The notes under the pieces are model-generated. The model saw only the letters and a program-made list of their open reading frames with translations. It had not been told where the DNA came from and ran no database searches. From assembly GCF_900113615.1 (NCBI RefSeq), contig NZ_FOPZ01000001.1, positions 310,001 through 374,000 of the forward strand: a stretch of 64,000 nucleotides of DNA, given 5' to 3'. This DNA is from Halorubrum aquaticum. Lineage in GTDB: Archaea > Halobacteriota > Halobacteria > Halobacteriales > Haloferacaceae. This document shows, in pieces, positions 53,626-61,209 of the stretch. Position numbers and translations under genes: made by a program. Numbering within the stretch: position 1 is the stretch's first letter; each line of letters starts with the position of its first letter.

Positions 53626-54130
53626 CGGCCACCTCCATCCCGGCCGCCGCCAGCTCGTCGAGTCGCTCGCGTGCCTCGCCGCCGTCAGCGACGGCTTCTT
53701 TCGACGCCGAGGGTTCGACCGGACTTTCCGTCTCGGTCGGTTCGTCGTCGTTCTTTCCGACGACGATCGAGACGTGGTGGATCCCTTGGTGGAGCGCGAT
53801 CACGTCCTCGCGCTTCAGCGGCTGGATCACCACTTTCCGAACCGCCTCCTTCTGGATGTTCAGATGGTTTGCGAGAATCGACTCGGCCGTTCCGAGTTCG
53901 ATCCGGCCGCCGACTCCGGTCCACTCAACGAGCTTTCGATGGCCTTCCTCCGCCTTCACCGGCAGGCCGCTGTCGTAGACTGTCTCGACATCGTCGTCTC
54001 CGGCGTACGTCGTCGCGACCGCGTGCCGCAGTGCGTCGGCCAGCGACCCGTGTTCTTCTTCGGCCTCCTCGAGAGCGGCGAGAAGCCCCTCGTCACGGAT
54101 CGTCGCCTTCGCGACTCGTGACTCACTCAT
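53612..54130 (-). CDS. Element hypothetical protein with acidic tail
   Basis: 172 aa. The first 110 residues look folded (ATIRDEGLLAALEEAEEEHG; LVEWTGVGGRIELGTAESIL; KEAVRKVVIQPLKREDVIAL), possibly with an HTH-like segment. The rest is acidic linker and helix. It overlaps both neighbours by 8 to 14 bp. Function unknown. Confidence 0.65.
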   Translation of the reverse strand: MSESRVAKATIRDEGLLAALEEAEEEHGSLADALRHAVATTYAGDDDVETVYDSGLPVKAEEGHRKLVEWTGVGGRIELGTAESILANHLNIQKEAVRKVVIQPLKREDVIALHQGIHHVSIVVGKNDDEPTETESPVEPSASKEAVADGGEARERLDELAAAGMEVADGDE

Positions 54131-54719
54131 TGAGCATCACCTCCTCCGCCTCAATGACTTCTTGAAACGCCTTCCGGCTCCCTCCGTTGTCCGGGTGATT
54201 CTTCGCTTTCAGCGACCGTGCGGCCGCTTTCACCACTGTATCCGGCGCGTCCGGAGAGACATCGAGCACTTCGTGAGCCGGCGTTGCCGAACTACTCTCT
54301 GCGACGACATCACCATCGCTCGCGTCGCCCGGCGGAAGTCGTGCTGCGGCGAATTCGGAGTCGCCCGTTCGAACCGGACGGGTCCCCCGCATCCGGGTCT
54401 CATGGACCCACTTGTAGACGGTCCGGACGTTGTCTCGAAGCCGTGGCGACGCGTCGCAGGCCACCGCGAACGACTCGCCGTCGTCAGTCCATCGAAGGAC
54501 GAATCCCGGATCGTCCGGGTTCGCGTTGTGGAGCGGCAGTCCGTTCGACTTCGTGTGAGCGTTCGCGATGGACGCCCGCCAGTTCTCGACGTCCATCCGT
54601 CCCATCTCCGTCGAGAGGTCCTGCGTCGTGGTCGCGAGCGACGCCTCGAAGCTCCGGTTCGGCTCGCGCTCCGCTTCCGGTGTCCGCTCGAAGCCCGCCG
54701 GCCACTCGAAACGGCTCAT
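54123..54719 (-). CDS. Element protein with C-terminal J-domain
   Basis: 198 aa. The last 50 residues are a J-domain with an HPD tripeptide (SLKAKNHPDNGGSRKAFQEV), the signature that stimulates Hsp70 ATPase. The N-terminal 130 residues are not a known J-protein partner domain. Viral J-proteins (for example polyoma T antigen) recruit host Hsp70 to remodel replication complexes; a similar role here is inference. It overlaps the tiny zinc-ribbon gene upstream by 4 bp. Confidence 0.82.
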   Translation of the reverse strand: MSRFEWPAGFERTPEAEREPNRSFEASLATTTQDLSTEMGRMDVENWRASIANAHTKSNGLPLHNANPDDPGFVLRWTDDGESFAVACDASPRLRDNVRTVYKWVHETRMRGTRPVRTGDSEFAAARLPPGDASDGDVVAESSSATPAHEVLDVSPDAPDTVVKAAARSLKAKNHPDNGGSRKAFQEVIEAEEVMLNE

Positions 54720-54853
54720 GCCGACACCTCCAGACTACCGCCACACCGCCAGCAACACGGAGCTTCAGCGGGATTCGACCGGCCGCAGTCGGTACAGTCG
54801 CTCCGAAGACCGAAGATCCCTCCCCAAAGCCGGTAGGTCGCACCGGCGCTCAT
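54716..54853 (-). CDS. Tiny zinc-ribbon protein 2 (45 aa)
   Basis: 45 aa. An N-terminal aromatic stretch (YRLWGGIFGLRSD) precedes a zinc ribbon CTDCGRSNPAEAPCCWRCGG with paired cysteines. The stop overlaps the J-domain gene's ATG (ATGA). It is the first gene of the longer operon half; the repeat-rich control region lies directly upstream. Confidence 0.72.
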   Translation of the reverse strand: MSAGATYRLWGGIFGLRSDCTDCGRSNPAEAPCCWRCGGSLEVSA

Positions 54854-55121
54854 CGGTCCACCCCCCAACGCCTGCGAGCGGGCCCACGGCCGCATAATGC
54901 GCGGCGGCGCGCGCGCCGCATAAAGTCCGCGCGCCGTCGCACGGATGCGTCACGTGGGCAGCGATTTCGACGCACCCCCGTACCCTCGTACGACTTTCTA
55001 AATCCGGTTCGAGACGGCTTGAAGGCCGGAATAATCGCTGAATCGGTGTCGTACGACGGGGTCGCGGAGTCGTACGACTCGTACGCTCCAGTTGTTCCAC
55101 ACGAAACAGTGGAAACGGAGG
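54854..55121. promoter_or_regulatory. Control region with phased TCGTACGA palindromes and GC hairpins
   Basis: About 268 bp without a gene between the two halves of the element gene train. It has three TCGTACGA palindromes centred at about 54989.5, 55052.5 and 55073.5 (the last a perfect 14-bp palindrome GAGTCGTACGACTC at 55067-55080), a GC-rich inverted repeat near 54897-54925 (gcgcggcggcgcgcgcgccg), and two TATGCGG direct repeats on the minus strand that may include the promoter of the downstream genes. It is a candidate operator or origin. Confidence 0.65.
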
Positions 55122-55589
55122 TCATCGGTCGACACCCCCGTCGGCCGCGACCGGCTGACTCGTCTCGGCGTCGACGCGATCGTGTTCGACATCGTCGACG
55201 GTGAGCCACCACGGCGGCGAGAGGTGCGTCCGACCGGTGTCGAGGTCGGTGACGCCGAGGTCGTCACGACTCCAGTGCCACCAGAGTAGCGCAACGTGAG
55301 CGCACCAGCCGCGGAAGCGGTAGCCGTCGCAGTCGCATTCGGCGACGAGGTCACCCTCGTAGACCGCGAACAGCACACGGTGCCGTGAGAGCGCCGTCTC
55401 GTCGTCCTCACGGCCGAGCAGCACGTCGAACTCGGCAGGGTTCACAGCTCCGATCGTCGACCGTGCGGCCTGTGCGCGCCGCCAGCTGGAGGACGTGGTC
55501 CATCCATCCGGGAACTGGAGCTGGTCGGGTTCGCCGAGACGGTTCGCGATCTCCTCGCGCTGTTCGTCGACTGCGGTCTCGGCGTTCAT
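55122..55589 (-). CDS. SWIM zinc-finger protein of the element
   Basis: 155 aa. The SWIM signature Cx1Cx(n)CxH is clear in AECDCDGYRFRGWCAHVALL (about 97-115). Flanking sequence (SSWRRAQAARSTIGAVNPAE; LSRHRVLFAVYEGDLVAE) is beta-rich as in haloarchaeal SWIM proteins. SWIM fingers bind DNA or protein and occur in transposase and recombination factors. Start overlaps the end of tiny zinc ribbon 3. Confidence 0.88.
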   Translation of the reverse strand: MNAETAVDEQREEIANRLGEPDQLQFPDGWTTSSSWRRAQAARSTIGAVNPAEFDVLLGREDDETALSRHRVLFAVYEGDLVAECDCDGYRFRGWCAHVALLWWHWSRDDLGVTDLDTGRTHLSPPWWLTVDDVEHDRVDAETSQPVAADGGVDR

Positions 55590-55693
55590 AGCGCACCCCC
55601 GTAGCTACACTCGGGACACGCGTCGTAGGGGATCGCGCTGCCGGGCTTCGAGGTTCGCGTCAGCTTCGCTCCGCAGTCCGGACAGTACCTCAT
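55586..55693 (-). CDS. Tiny zinc-ribbon protein 3 (35 aa)
   Basis: 35 aa, almost nothing but a zinc ribbon: MRYCPDCGAKL at the start and DACPECSYGG at the end, four cysteines as two CxxC pairs. Both ends overlap neighbours by 4 bp (ATGA at each junction), which argues for a translated, coupled gene. Function unknown. Confidence 0.72.
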   Translation of the reverse strand: MRYCPDCGAKLTRTSKPGSAIPYDACPECSYGGAL

Positions 55694-56031
55694 GGCGGCG
55701 AACACCTCTTCACGAAGTTCCCGACGCCACCCGCGTGCCTGTCCTCGATGTGCTGTCGGATCGCGTCGTGAACCGCCTGCTCACCGCAGCGGATCTTCGA
55801 AATCCACTCGTCTTCGTCGAACCGCGTGTTCACCGCGTAGTACCGCGTCTCGTCGTCGACGATCTCGCGAATGTAGCCGCTCCAGCCGGCGCTGTCCTGC
55901 CAGAGACGAAGCTCACCGTTCGCGTTGAACAGCTCCGAGATGTTCAGTTCACGACGCTCTTCGACGACGGCGCTCGCTGCGTTCTCGTCGGTGTCGAGAT
56001 CGACATCGATCTGCCGCTCGACGCTGCTCAT
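55690..56031 (-). CDS. First gene of the element, hypothetical
   Basis: 113 aa. It starts MSSVERQIDVDLDTDENAAS, with a plausible ribosome-binding sequence ggaggtg just upstream. It has an acidic N-terminus and an aromatic middle (LRLWQDSAGWSGYIREIVDD). No family is recognised. It lies next to tRNA-Lys and leads the minus-strand operon, so it may be regulatory (for example an excisionase or repressor), but nothing in the sequence proves that. Confidence 0.65.
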   Translation of the reverse strand: MSSVERQIDVDLDTDENAASAVVEERRELNISELFNANGELRLWQDSAGWSGYIREIVDDETRYYAVNTRFDEDEWISKIRCGEQAVHDAIRQHIEDRHAGGVGNFVKRCSPP

Positions 56032-56105
56032 GACGCCACCTCCGAGTGACCTCCGGATCGACCGAAAAATACATCTAGGAGGCCTCTATCCTTTATTAAC
56101 GGAAC

Positions 56106-56178
56106 GGGCCGGGCGCGATTTGAACACGCGACCGACGGATTAAGAGTCCGTCGCTCTCCCTAACTGAGCTACCGGCCC
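56106..56178 (-). tRNA. tRNA-Lys (anticodon CUU)
   Basis: 73 nt folding into a complete cloverleaf: acceptor GGGCCGG pairs with CCGGCCC, D-loop GCTC...GAGC, anticodon stem ACGGA/TCCGT holding CTCTTAA (anticodon CTT), T-arm GCGTG-TTCAAAT-CGCGC. There is no CCA encoded. Its 3' end faces the element, the usual polarity for tRNA-targeted integration. It is the boundary between accessory DNA and chromosome. Confidence 0.97.
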
Positions 56179-56383
56179 TCGACCTCCCGTATCCGAGTCA
56201 CGGTAAAAGGCCTTTTCATTCGCCGGGCACCGCGGCGGTGACGACGATCCGCGTTCCTCTCGGACGAACCGTCCCGGATCGTTCGGAGAGCCGCACGAAC
56301 CCGTCGAAACCGGCGTTTCGGCCGCCTGAACGGCCGCGACGAGAGCGCACTCGTTAAGTGTCGTCCCGCGGAAACCAGTCCCA

Positions 56384-57847
56384 ATGAGTAGTGGCGCATC
56401 CGGCTCGGCACGCACGCGATACGCGATCCTCGGCTGCGGGAGCGTCGGCCACGCGGTCGCGGAGTCGCTCTCCCATCGCGGCAAGGACGTGCTCATCCTC
56501 GACCGCGACGAGAGCCGCGTCGAGGCGCTGCGGGACCAGGACCTCAACGCCCGCGTCCAGGACATCGCGGAGCCCGACGTCGTCGACGCGCTCGACGACC
56601 GGGACATCGTGTTGATCCTCGCCTCGGACGTCGAGGCCAACAAGGCGGCCGTCTCCGCGATCCGCGAGGTCGACGGCGACCAGTACGTCGTCGTGCGCGC
56701 GTCCGATCCGGTCAGCGAGGACGAACTGCGCGAGCGCGGCGCGGACGTGGTGATCAACCCGTCGACGGTGATCGCCGATAGCGCCCTCCAGTCGCTCGAG
56801 ACCGGCGAACTGGAGTACATGGCCCGCCAGCTCGCGGAGATCATCGAGGGCGGCGGCGGCCGGATGGCGATCCTCACCCACGACAATCCCGAGCCGGACT
56901 CGATCGCGTCGGCGACCGCACTCCAGGCGATCGCGGACGCGTTCGGCGTCGAGGCCGACATCCTCTACTCCGGCGACGTCGGCCATCAGGAGAACCGGGC
57001 GTTCGTGAACCTCCTCGGGATCGACCTGCTCTCGCGAGCGGACGCGCCGCCGCTCTCGGAGTACGACACGGTCGCCGCCGTCGACCTCGCGAAGTCCGCC
57101 GAGGACGAGATGGACTTCGAGACCGGGATCGACGTCTACATCGACCACCTCGAGTCGGACGCGCCGCCGGACGCCCGGTTCGTCGACGTGCGGACCAACG
57201 TCTCCTCGACGTCGACGATCCTCACGAAGTACCTCCAGGAGTTCGACCAGTCGCCGACCGAGGCGGTCGCGACCGCGCTGCTGTACGGGATCCGCGCGGA
57301 GACGCTGGACTTCAAACGCGACACGACGCCGGCGGACCTCACCGCGGCCGCGTACCTCCACCCGTTCGCCAACCACGACACCCTCGAGCAGGTGGAGTCG
57401 CCGTCGATGAGTCCCGAGACGCTCGACGTCCTGGCCGAAGCGATCCAGAACCGGCAGGTCCAGGGGAGCCACCTCTTCTCGACGGCCGGGTTCATCCGCG
57501 ACCGCGAGGCGCTCGCACAGGCCGCCCAACACCTCCTGAACCTGGAGGGGATCACGACGACGGCCGTCCTCGGGATCGCCGACGACAACATCTACCTCGC
57601 GGCCCGCTCGAAGGACATCCGGCTCAACATCGGGAACGTCCTCCAGGAGGCGTTCGCCGAGATGGGCGACGCCGCCGGCCACTCGACGCAGGGCTCCGTC
57701 GAGATCCCGCTCGGCATCTTCACCGGGATCGAGGCGAGCGGGGGGAACCGCGACACGCTCCTCCACCTCACCGAGGAGGCGGTTCGCCGGAAGCTGTTCG
57801 ACGCATTGGGCGTCGAGGGAGCGGCCGAGGGCGGGAACGGGTCGTAA
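56384..57847 (+). CDS. TrkA-N (RCK) / DHH-DHHA1 fusion phosphoesterase
   Basis: 487 aa. Residues 12-135 are a TrkA-type Rossmann domain (YAILGCGSVGHAVAES; ILDRDESRVEAL). Residues 155-470 are a DHH-DHHA1 phosphoesterase: THDNPEPDSIASATAL (motif I intact), AAVDLAKSAEDEM, and the DHH position reading YIDHLESDAP, so the second His is Leu. DHHA1 carries GHSTQGSVEIPLG in place of a usual GGGH run. Related DHH proteins hydrolyse c-di-AMP or short oligonucleotides. An NAD/nucleotide-sensing RCK half makes a link to K+ homeostasis plausible. Confidence 0.9.
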   Translation: MSSGASGSARTRYAILGCGSVGHAVAESLSHRGKDVLILDRDESRVEALRDQDLNARVQDIAEPDVVDALDDRDIVLILASDVEANKAAVSAIREVDGDQYVVVRASDPVSEDELRERGADVVINPSTVIADSALQSLETGELEYMARQLAEIIEGGGGRMAILTHDNPEPDSIASATALQAIADAFGVEADILYSGDVGHQENRAFVNLLGIDLLSRADAPPLSEYDTVAAVDLAKSAEDEMDFETGIDVYIDHLESDAPPDARFVDVRTNVSSTSTILTKYLQEFDQSPTEAVATALLYGIRAETLDFKRDTTPADLTAAAYLHPFANHDTLEQVESPSMSPETLDVLAEAIQNRQVQGSHLFSTAGFIRDREALAQAAQHLLNLEGITTTAVLGIADDNIYLAARSKDIRLNIGNVLQEAFAEMGDAAGHSTQGSVEIPLGIFTGIEASGGNRDTLLHLTEEAVRRKLFDALGVEGAAEGGNGS

Positions 57848-57954
57848 GGGAACTAAGGGAAGGGAAAGGAAGGAACCCGACTTCCGAACGGCGCGATGCG
57901 CCGCCGATACACGCCGGGGACGGCTTTTTATCCGCGGTCGGCGACTCCTCTCGC

Positions 57955-59382
57955 ATGACCGACCCGTTCGTCGTCGTCGGTGCCGACGCAGCCGGACTGA
58001 GCGCCGCCAGCAAGTTCCGCCGGGAGGCCCCCGACCACGACGTCGTCGTCTTCGAGAAGGGACGCTGGATCTCCTTCGCGTACTGCGGGATGCCGTACTT
58101 CATCGAGGGGCGGATCGACCGCCTCTCGAATCTGCTCTCGCTGTCGCCGAGCGAGGTCGAGGGCCGCGGTATCGACCTCAGACGCGGCCACGAGGTCGTC
58201 GGGGTCGACGCCGAGGAGAAGCGCGTCTCGGTACGGACCGCGGAGGGGGAGACGTTCGAGCGGGCGTATTCTGACCTGCTCGTCGCGACCGGCGGCCGCG
58301 CCGTCACCGGCCCGTTCGACGTGCGGGGGATCGACGGCGCGTTCACCCTCCACGACATGGACGCCGCGGCGGCGATCGACGCGTACGTCGCCGAGCCCGA
58401 CGCGTACGACCCCGGCCGGGCCGACGTGTCGGCGGTCGACCGCGATCGCGTCGACCGCAACGCGGCCATGCCCGCTCCCGAGACCGCCGCGATCGTCGGC
58501 GGGGGATACGTCGGCGTCGAGATGGCGGAGGCGCTTTCGGGTCGTGGACTCGACGTCCACCTCTTTCAGCGCTCCGAACGCCTCCTCCCGCCGTTCGGCG
58601 AGGCGGTCGGCGAGCGGGTCGAGACGGAACTCGAAGGCCGGGGCGTGACCGTCCACACGGGGAGTCCGGTGGGGCGACTCGTCGGCGACGACCGGATCGA
58701 GGCGGTCGCGTTCGACGGCGAGCGACTCGCCGTCGACCTCGCGGTCGTCGGCGTCGGGATCGAGCCGAACGCGGAGCTGCTCTCCGGAACGGGCGTCGAA
58801 CTCGGCGAGGGCGGCGCGGTCCGGACCGACGAGTACGGTCGGACGAACCTGCCGGACGTGTACGCCGCCGGCGACTGTGCGACGGCGATCCACGCCGTCA
58901 CCGGCGAGGAGGCCTGGATGCCCCTCGGACTCACGGCGAACCGTTCCGGCCGTGCGATCGGAGCGACGGTCGCCGGCGACCCGACGCCGGTCGGCGAGAT
59001 CGCCGGGACGGCCGTCGTCAAGGCGTTCGATCAGGAGTGCGGCCGCGTCGGACTTCTCGAGGAGGGGGCGGCAGTCGAGGCCGGATTCGACCCCGTGAGC
59101 GAGACGATCACCGCGGGGTCGCGCTCGGGGTACTACCCCGGTGCGGCCGAGACCGACGTGACGCTCGTGGCCGACCGCGACACGAAGCGGCTGATCGGCG
59201 GGAGCATCGTCGGACCCGACCGCGCGGCCGTCCGGGTGAACACCCTCGCGACCGCGCTGGAGGCGGACCTCACGGTTCCCGAACTCGAACGCCTCGATCT
59301 GGCGTACGCGCCGCCGTTCAGTCCGGTCTGGGACCCGATGCTGGTCGCGGCGAAGGTGTTGAACGGCTCGCTCGAGGAGTGA
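57955..59382 (+). CDS. FAD-dependent pyridine nucleotide-disulfide oxidoreductase (CoA-disulfide reductase-like)
   Basis: 475 aa. Dinucleotide sites are VVVGADAAGLSAASK (FAD) and AAIVGGGYVGVEMAEAL (NAD(P)H), with YAAGDCATAIH binding FAD at the end. A single redox Cys lies at about residue 43 (SFAYCGMPYFIEG), the CoADR/NADH-oxidase group signature. Substrates may be CoA disulfide, a gamma-glutamylcysteine disulfide, or oxygen; gshA in the same window makes the thiol that haloarchaea use in place of glutathione. The FAD start lacks the usual third Gly (GADAAG). Confidence 0.92.
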   Translation: MTDPFVVVGADAAGLSAASKFRREAPDHDVVVFEKGRWISFAYCGMPYFIEGRIDRLSNLLSLSPSEVEGRGIDLRRGHEVVGVDAEEKRVSVRTAEGETFERAYSDLLVATGGRAVTGPFDVRGIDGAFTLHDMDAAAAIDAYVAEPDAYDPGRADVSAVDRDRVDRNAAMPAPETAAIVGGGYVGVEMAEALSGRGLDVHLFQRSERLLPPFGEAVGERVETELEGRGVTVHTGSPVGRLVGDDRIEAVAFDGERLAVDLAVVGVGIEPNAELLSGTGVELGEGGAVRTDEYGRTNLPDVYAAGDCATAIHAVTGEEAWMPLGLTANRSGRAIGATVAGDPTPVGEIAGTAVVKAFDQECGRVGLLEEGAAVEAGFDPVSETITAGSRSGYYPGAAETDVTLVADRDTKRLIGGSIVGPDRAAVRVNTLATALEADLTVPELERLDLAYAPPFSPVWDPMLVAAKVLNGSLEE

Positions 59383-59388
59383 GAAGGG

Positions 59389-59916
59389 TCAGTCGTCGAC
59401 GTCGGCGGTCGGGGACCCGTCGTCGTCCTTCGAGTTCGCATCGTCGTTCCCCGCGTCCCCGCCGGTCGCCGCCGTCAGTCCGCGACCGACGAGGAAGCCG
59501 ACGAGCGCGAGCACGACCGTGCCGGCGACCGCGAGCGCGAGGGGCTCCATCACCGCGAGGAGGGTCGCGAGCGCGTCACCGGTCGCGCCGGGGATCGGCG
59601 CGTCACCGCCCACGTCGACCGCGATCCCGCCGCCGGCGACGAGGCGGATCCGGGGGCCGACGAGTTCGAGGAGGACCGCCGCAACCGGTCCGTACGCGAG
59701 GAGGGCGCTCGGGAGGAGTCCGCCGCCGACCCGTGCGAAGCCCGCGACGCCGACCGCGGCGACGACCGCGCAGGCGGCCGCGACCGCGACCGGGTCCGTC
59801 CCAACCGATCCGGCCGACCGAACGGCGACGAGCGTGAGCGCGAACCCGGTCACGCTCCAGACGGCGGCGCGCTCGAATCCCACCTCGCCGAGGAGGGTCC
59901 GCGCGAGTCGCGTCAT
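59389..59916 (-). CDS. Hypothetical membrane protein next to coaD
   Basis: 175 aa with about four hydrophobic segments (20-40, 43-62, 65-88 and 118-142) and a charged, disordered C-terminal tail. It overlaps the stop of coaD by 4 bp and is convergent with the flavoprotein gene. No family is recognised. Confidence 0.65.
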   Translation of the reverse strand: MTRLARTLLGEVGFERAAVWSVTGFALTLVAVRSAGSVGTDPVAVAAACAVVAAVGVAGFARVGGGLLPSALLAYGPVAAVLLELVGPRIRLVAGGGIAVDVGGDAPIPGATGDALATLLAVMEPLALAVAGTVVLALVGFLVGRGLTAATGGDAGNDDANSKDDDGSPTADVDD

Positions 59917-60407
59917 TCGGGTCGCGTCGCGCCCCGGCCCTCCCGGTCGGGAGTGATGTTTCCGTGCTCGTCGATCTCGCCGGCGACGATGCGCGTCGAG
60001 GAGATCCGCTCGCCGTCGTCGGCGGGAACGTGGTCGACGACGACGATCTCCAGCGGGTCGTGGCCGCGGGACTCGCGGATCTCGTTGATCCGTTTCCCTC
60101 CCTCCTTCGTCTCGGGCGAGACGATCAGCGCGTCGAACTGTGGCTCGACGGCGATCCCCGTCGGCTCCTCGAGCTTCCTGACCGCGAACTCGCGTCCGTG
60201 CTCCGCCGCGAGGGGTTCGAGTTCGGCCTCCAGGTCGCGTTTCCGCCCCTCGTAGGGACGGACGTACCGCTCGACGTGTCGGGTCTTCGGGGCGAGCTCG
60301 TCGGAGGTCAAGCCGACGGTCACGTCACCCAGCTCGAACGCCCGTTCGAACAGCTTCCGGTGGCCGTCGTGGACGGGGTCGAACGTGCCGCCGAGCGCGA
60401 CGTTCAT
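59913..60407 (-). CDS. coaD: Phosphopantetheine adenylyltransferase (archaeal type)
   Basis: 164 aa. It transfers AMP to 4'-phosphopantetheine to form dephospho-CoA. The nucleotidyltransferase signature GGTFDPVHDGH is at residues 6-16, and the C-terminal ISSTRI matches the ISSTxIR motif. The middle (VERYVRPYEGRKRDLEAELE, LIVSPETKEGGKRINEIR) is the archaeal COG1019 form. With the phosphopantoate ligase at 35508 it gives the window two CoA genes. Confidence 0.95.
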   Translation of the reverse strand: MNVALGGTFDPVHDGHRKLFERAFELGDVTVGLTSDELAPKTRHVERYVRPYEGRKRDLEAELEPLAAEHGREFAVRKLEEPTGIAVEPQFDALIVSPETKEGGKRINEIRESRGHDPLEIVVVDHVPADDGERISSTRIVAGEIDEHGNITPDREGRGATRPE

Positions 60408-60489
60408 GTCCGTGAGTTGCGCGGGCGGAACTTAAATCATCCCGAACCGACCGCGGGGGCGTCGATCGGTTCGGTCGCGGTCGCTCCGG

Positions 60490-61149
60490 TCACCGTCCGT
60501 CGTCGTCGGCCTCGTCGTCGCTCCGATCGCCCTCGTCGTCACCCTGGTCGCTCCCGTCGTCGCTCCGATCGCCCTCGTCGGTCGCTTCCTCCGCGTCCTC
60601 CTCCGCTCCGGCCACGGAGATCTGAACCGGCTCGTCGTCCCCCTCGGCCGACTTCCCGCCCAGCCGCCGGTCGAGGTTGAAGACGGCGTTGAGCTCGGCC
60701 TGGACGTCGCCGACGACCCCCCGGACCAGCTCGCTCGGCGCGATCGCCTCGTACTCGTAGGGGTTGTTCCCCGCGCCGTCGGACTCGCGTTTCCCACGCG
60801 AGACGGTTCCCTCGTCGTGGAGCTCCGCGAGCGCCTCTCGGACGGTGCTCGGGTAGAGGCCGGTCCCGTCGGCGACCTCGTCGCTGGTGCTCTCCGGGTT
60901 CTCCCGGAGGTAGACGTATATCCGTGCCCGCGTCTCGGTGTCGAGCAGCCACGCGAGCAGGTCCACGACGTTGTCGTCGAAGCCCTTGACGGCCTTGTCG
61001 GCACCCTCGCCGAGTCGCTCGCGCGTCCTTCGGAGCTCCTCTTTGGTCCGTTCCGTCGGCGATCCGTCGTCGTTACCGACGATGTCGTCGTCGATGATAT
61101 CGTCGCCGATGGTGTCGTCCCCGTGTTCGGCGTCGTCGTCCGTAGTCAT
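60490..61149 (-). CDS. Haloarchaeal winged-helix transcriptional regulator
   Basis: 219 aa. The central winged helix (about 60-125) is clear: ETRARIYVYLRENPESTSDE, GLYPSTVREALAELHDEGTV. Both ends are acidic and low-complexity (N-terminal GDDTIGDDIIDDDIVGNDD; C-terminal EGDRSDDGSDQGDDEGDRSD). It resembles haloarchaeal MarR/TrmB-like regulators. It is divergent from nothing nearby and has its own promoter region; the targets are unknown. Confidence 0.82.
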   Translation of the reverse strand: MTTDDDAEHGDDTIGDDIIDDDIVGNDDGSPTERTKEELRRTRERLGEGADKAVKGFDDNVVDLLAWLLDTETRARIYVYLRENPESTSDEVADGTGLYPSTVREALAELHDEGTVSRGKRESDGAGNNPYEYEAIAPSELVRGVVGDVQAELNAVFNLDRRLGGKSAEGDDEPVQISVAGAEEDAEEATDEGDRSDDGSDQGDDEGDRSDDEADDDGR

Positions 61150-61209
61150 GCCCGAAACCTCGCTCCGCGCGCTGAAAAGGGTTTCTCGTCGCTTTCGTTC
61201 CGACGGAAC

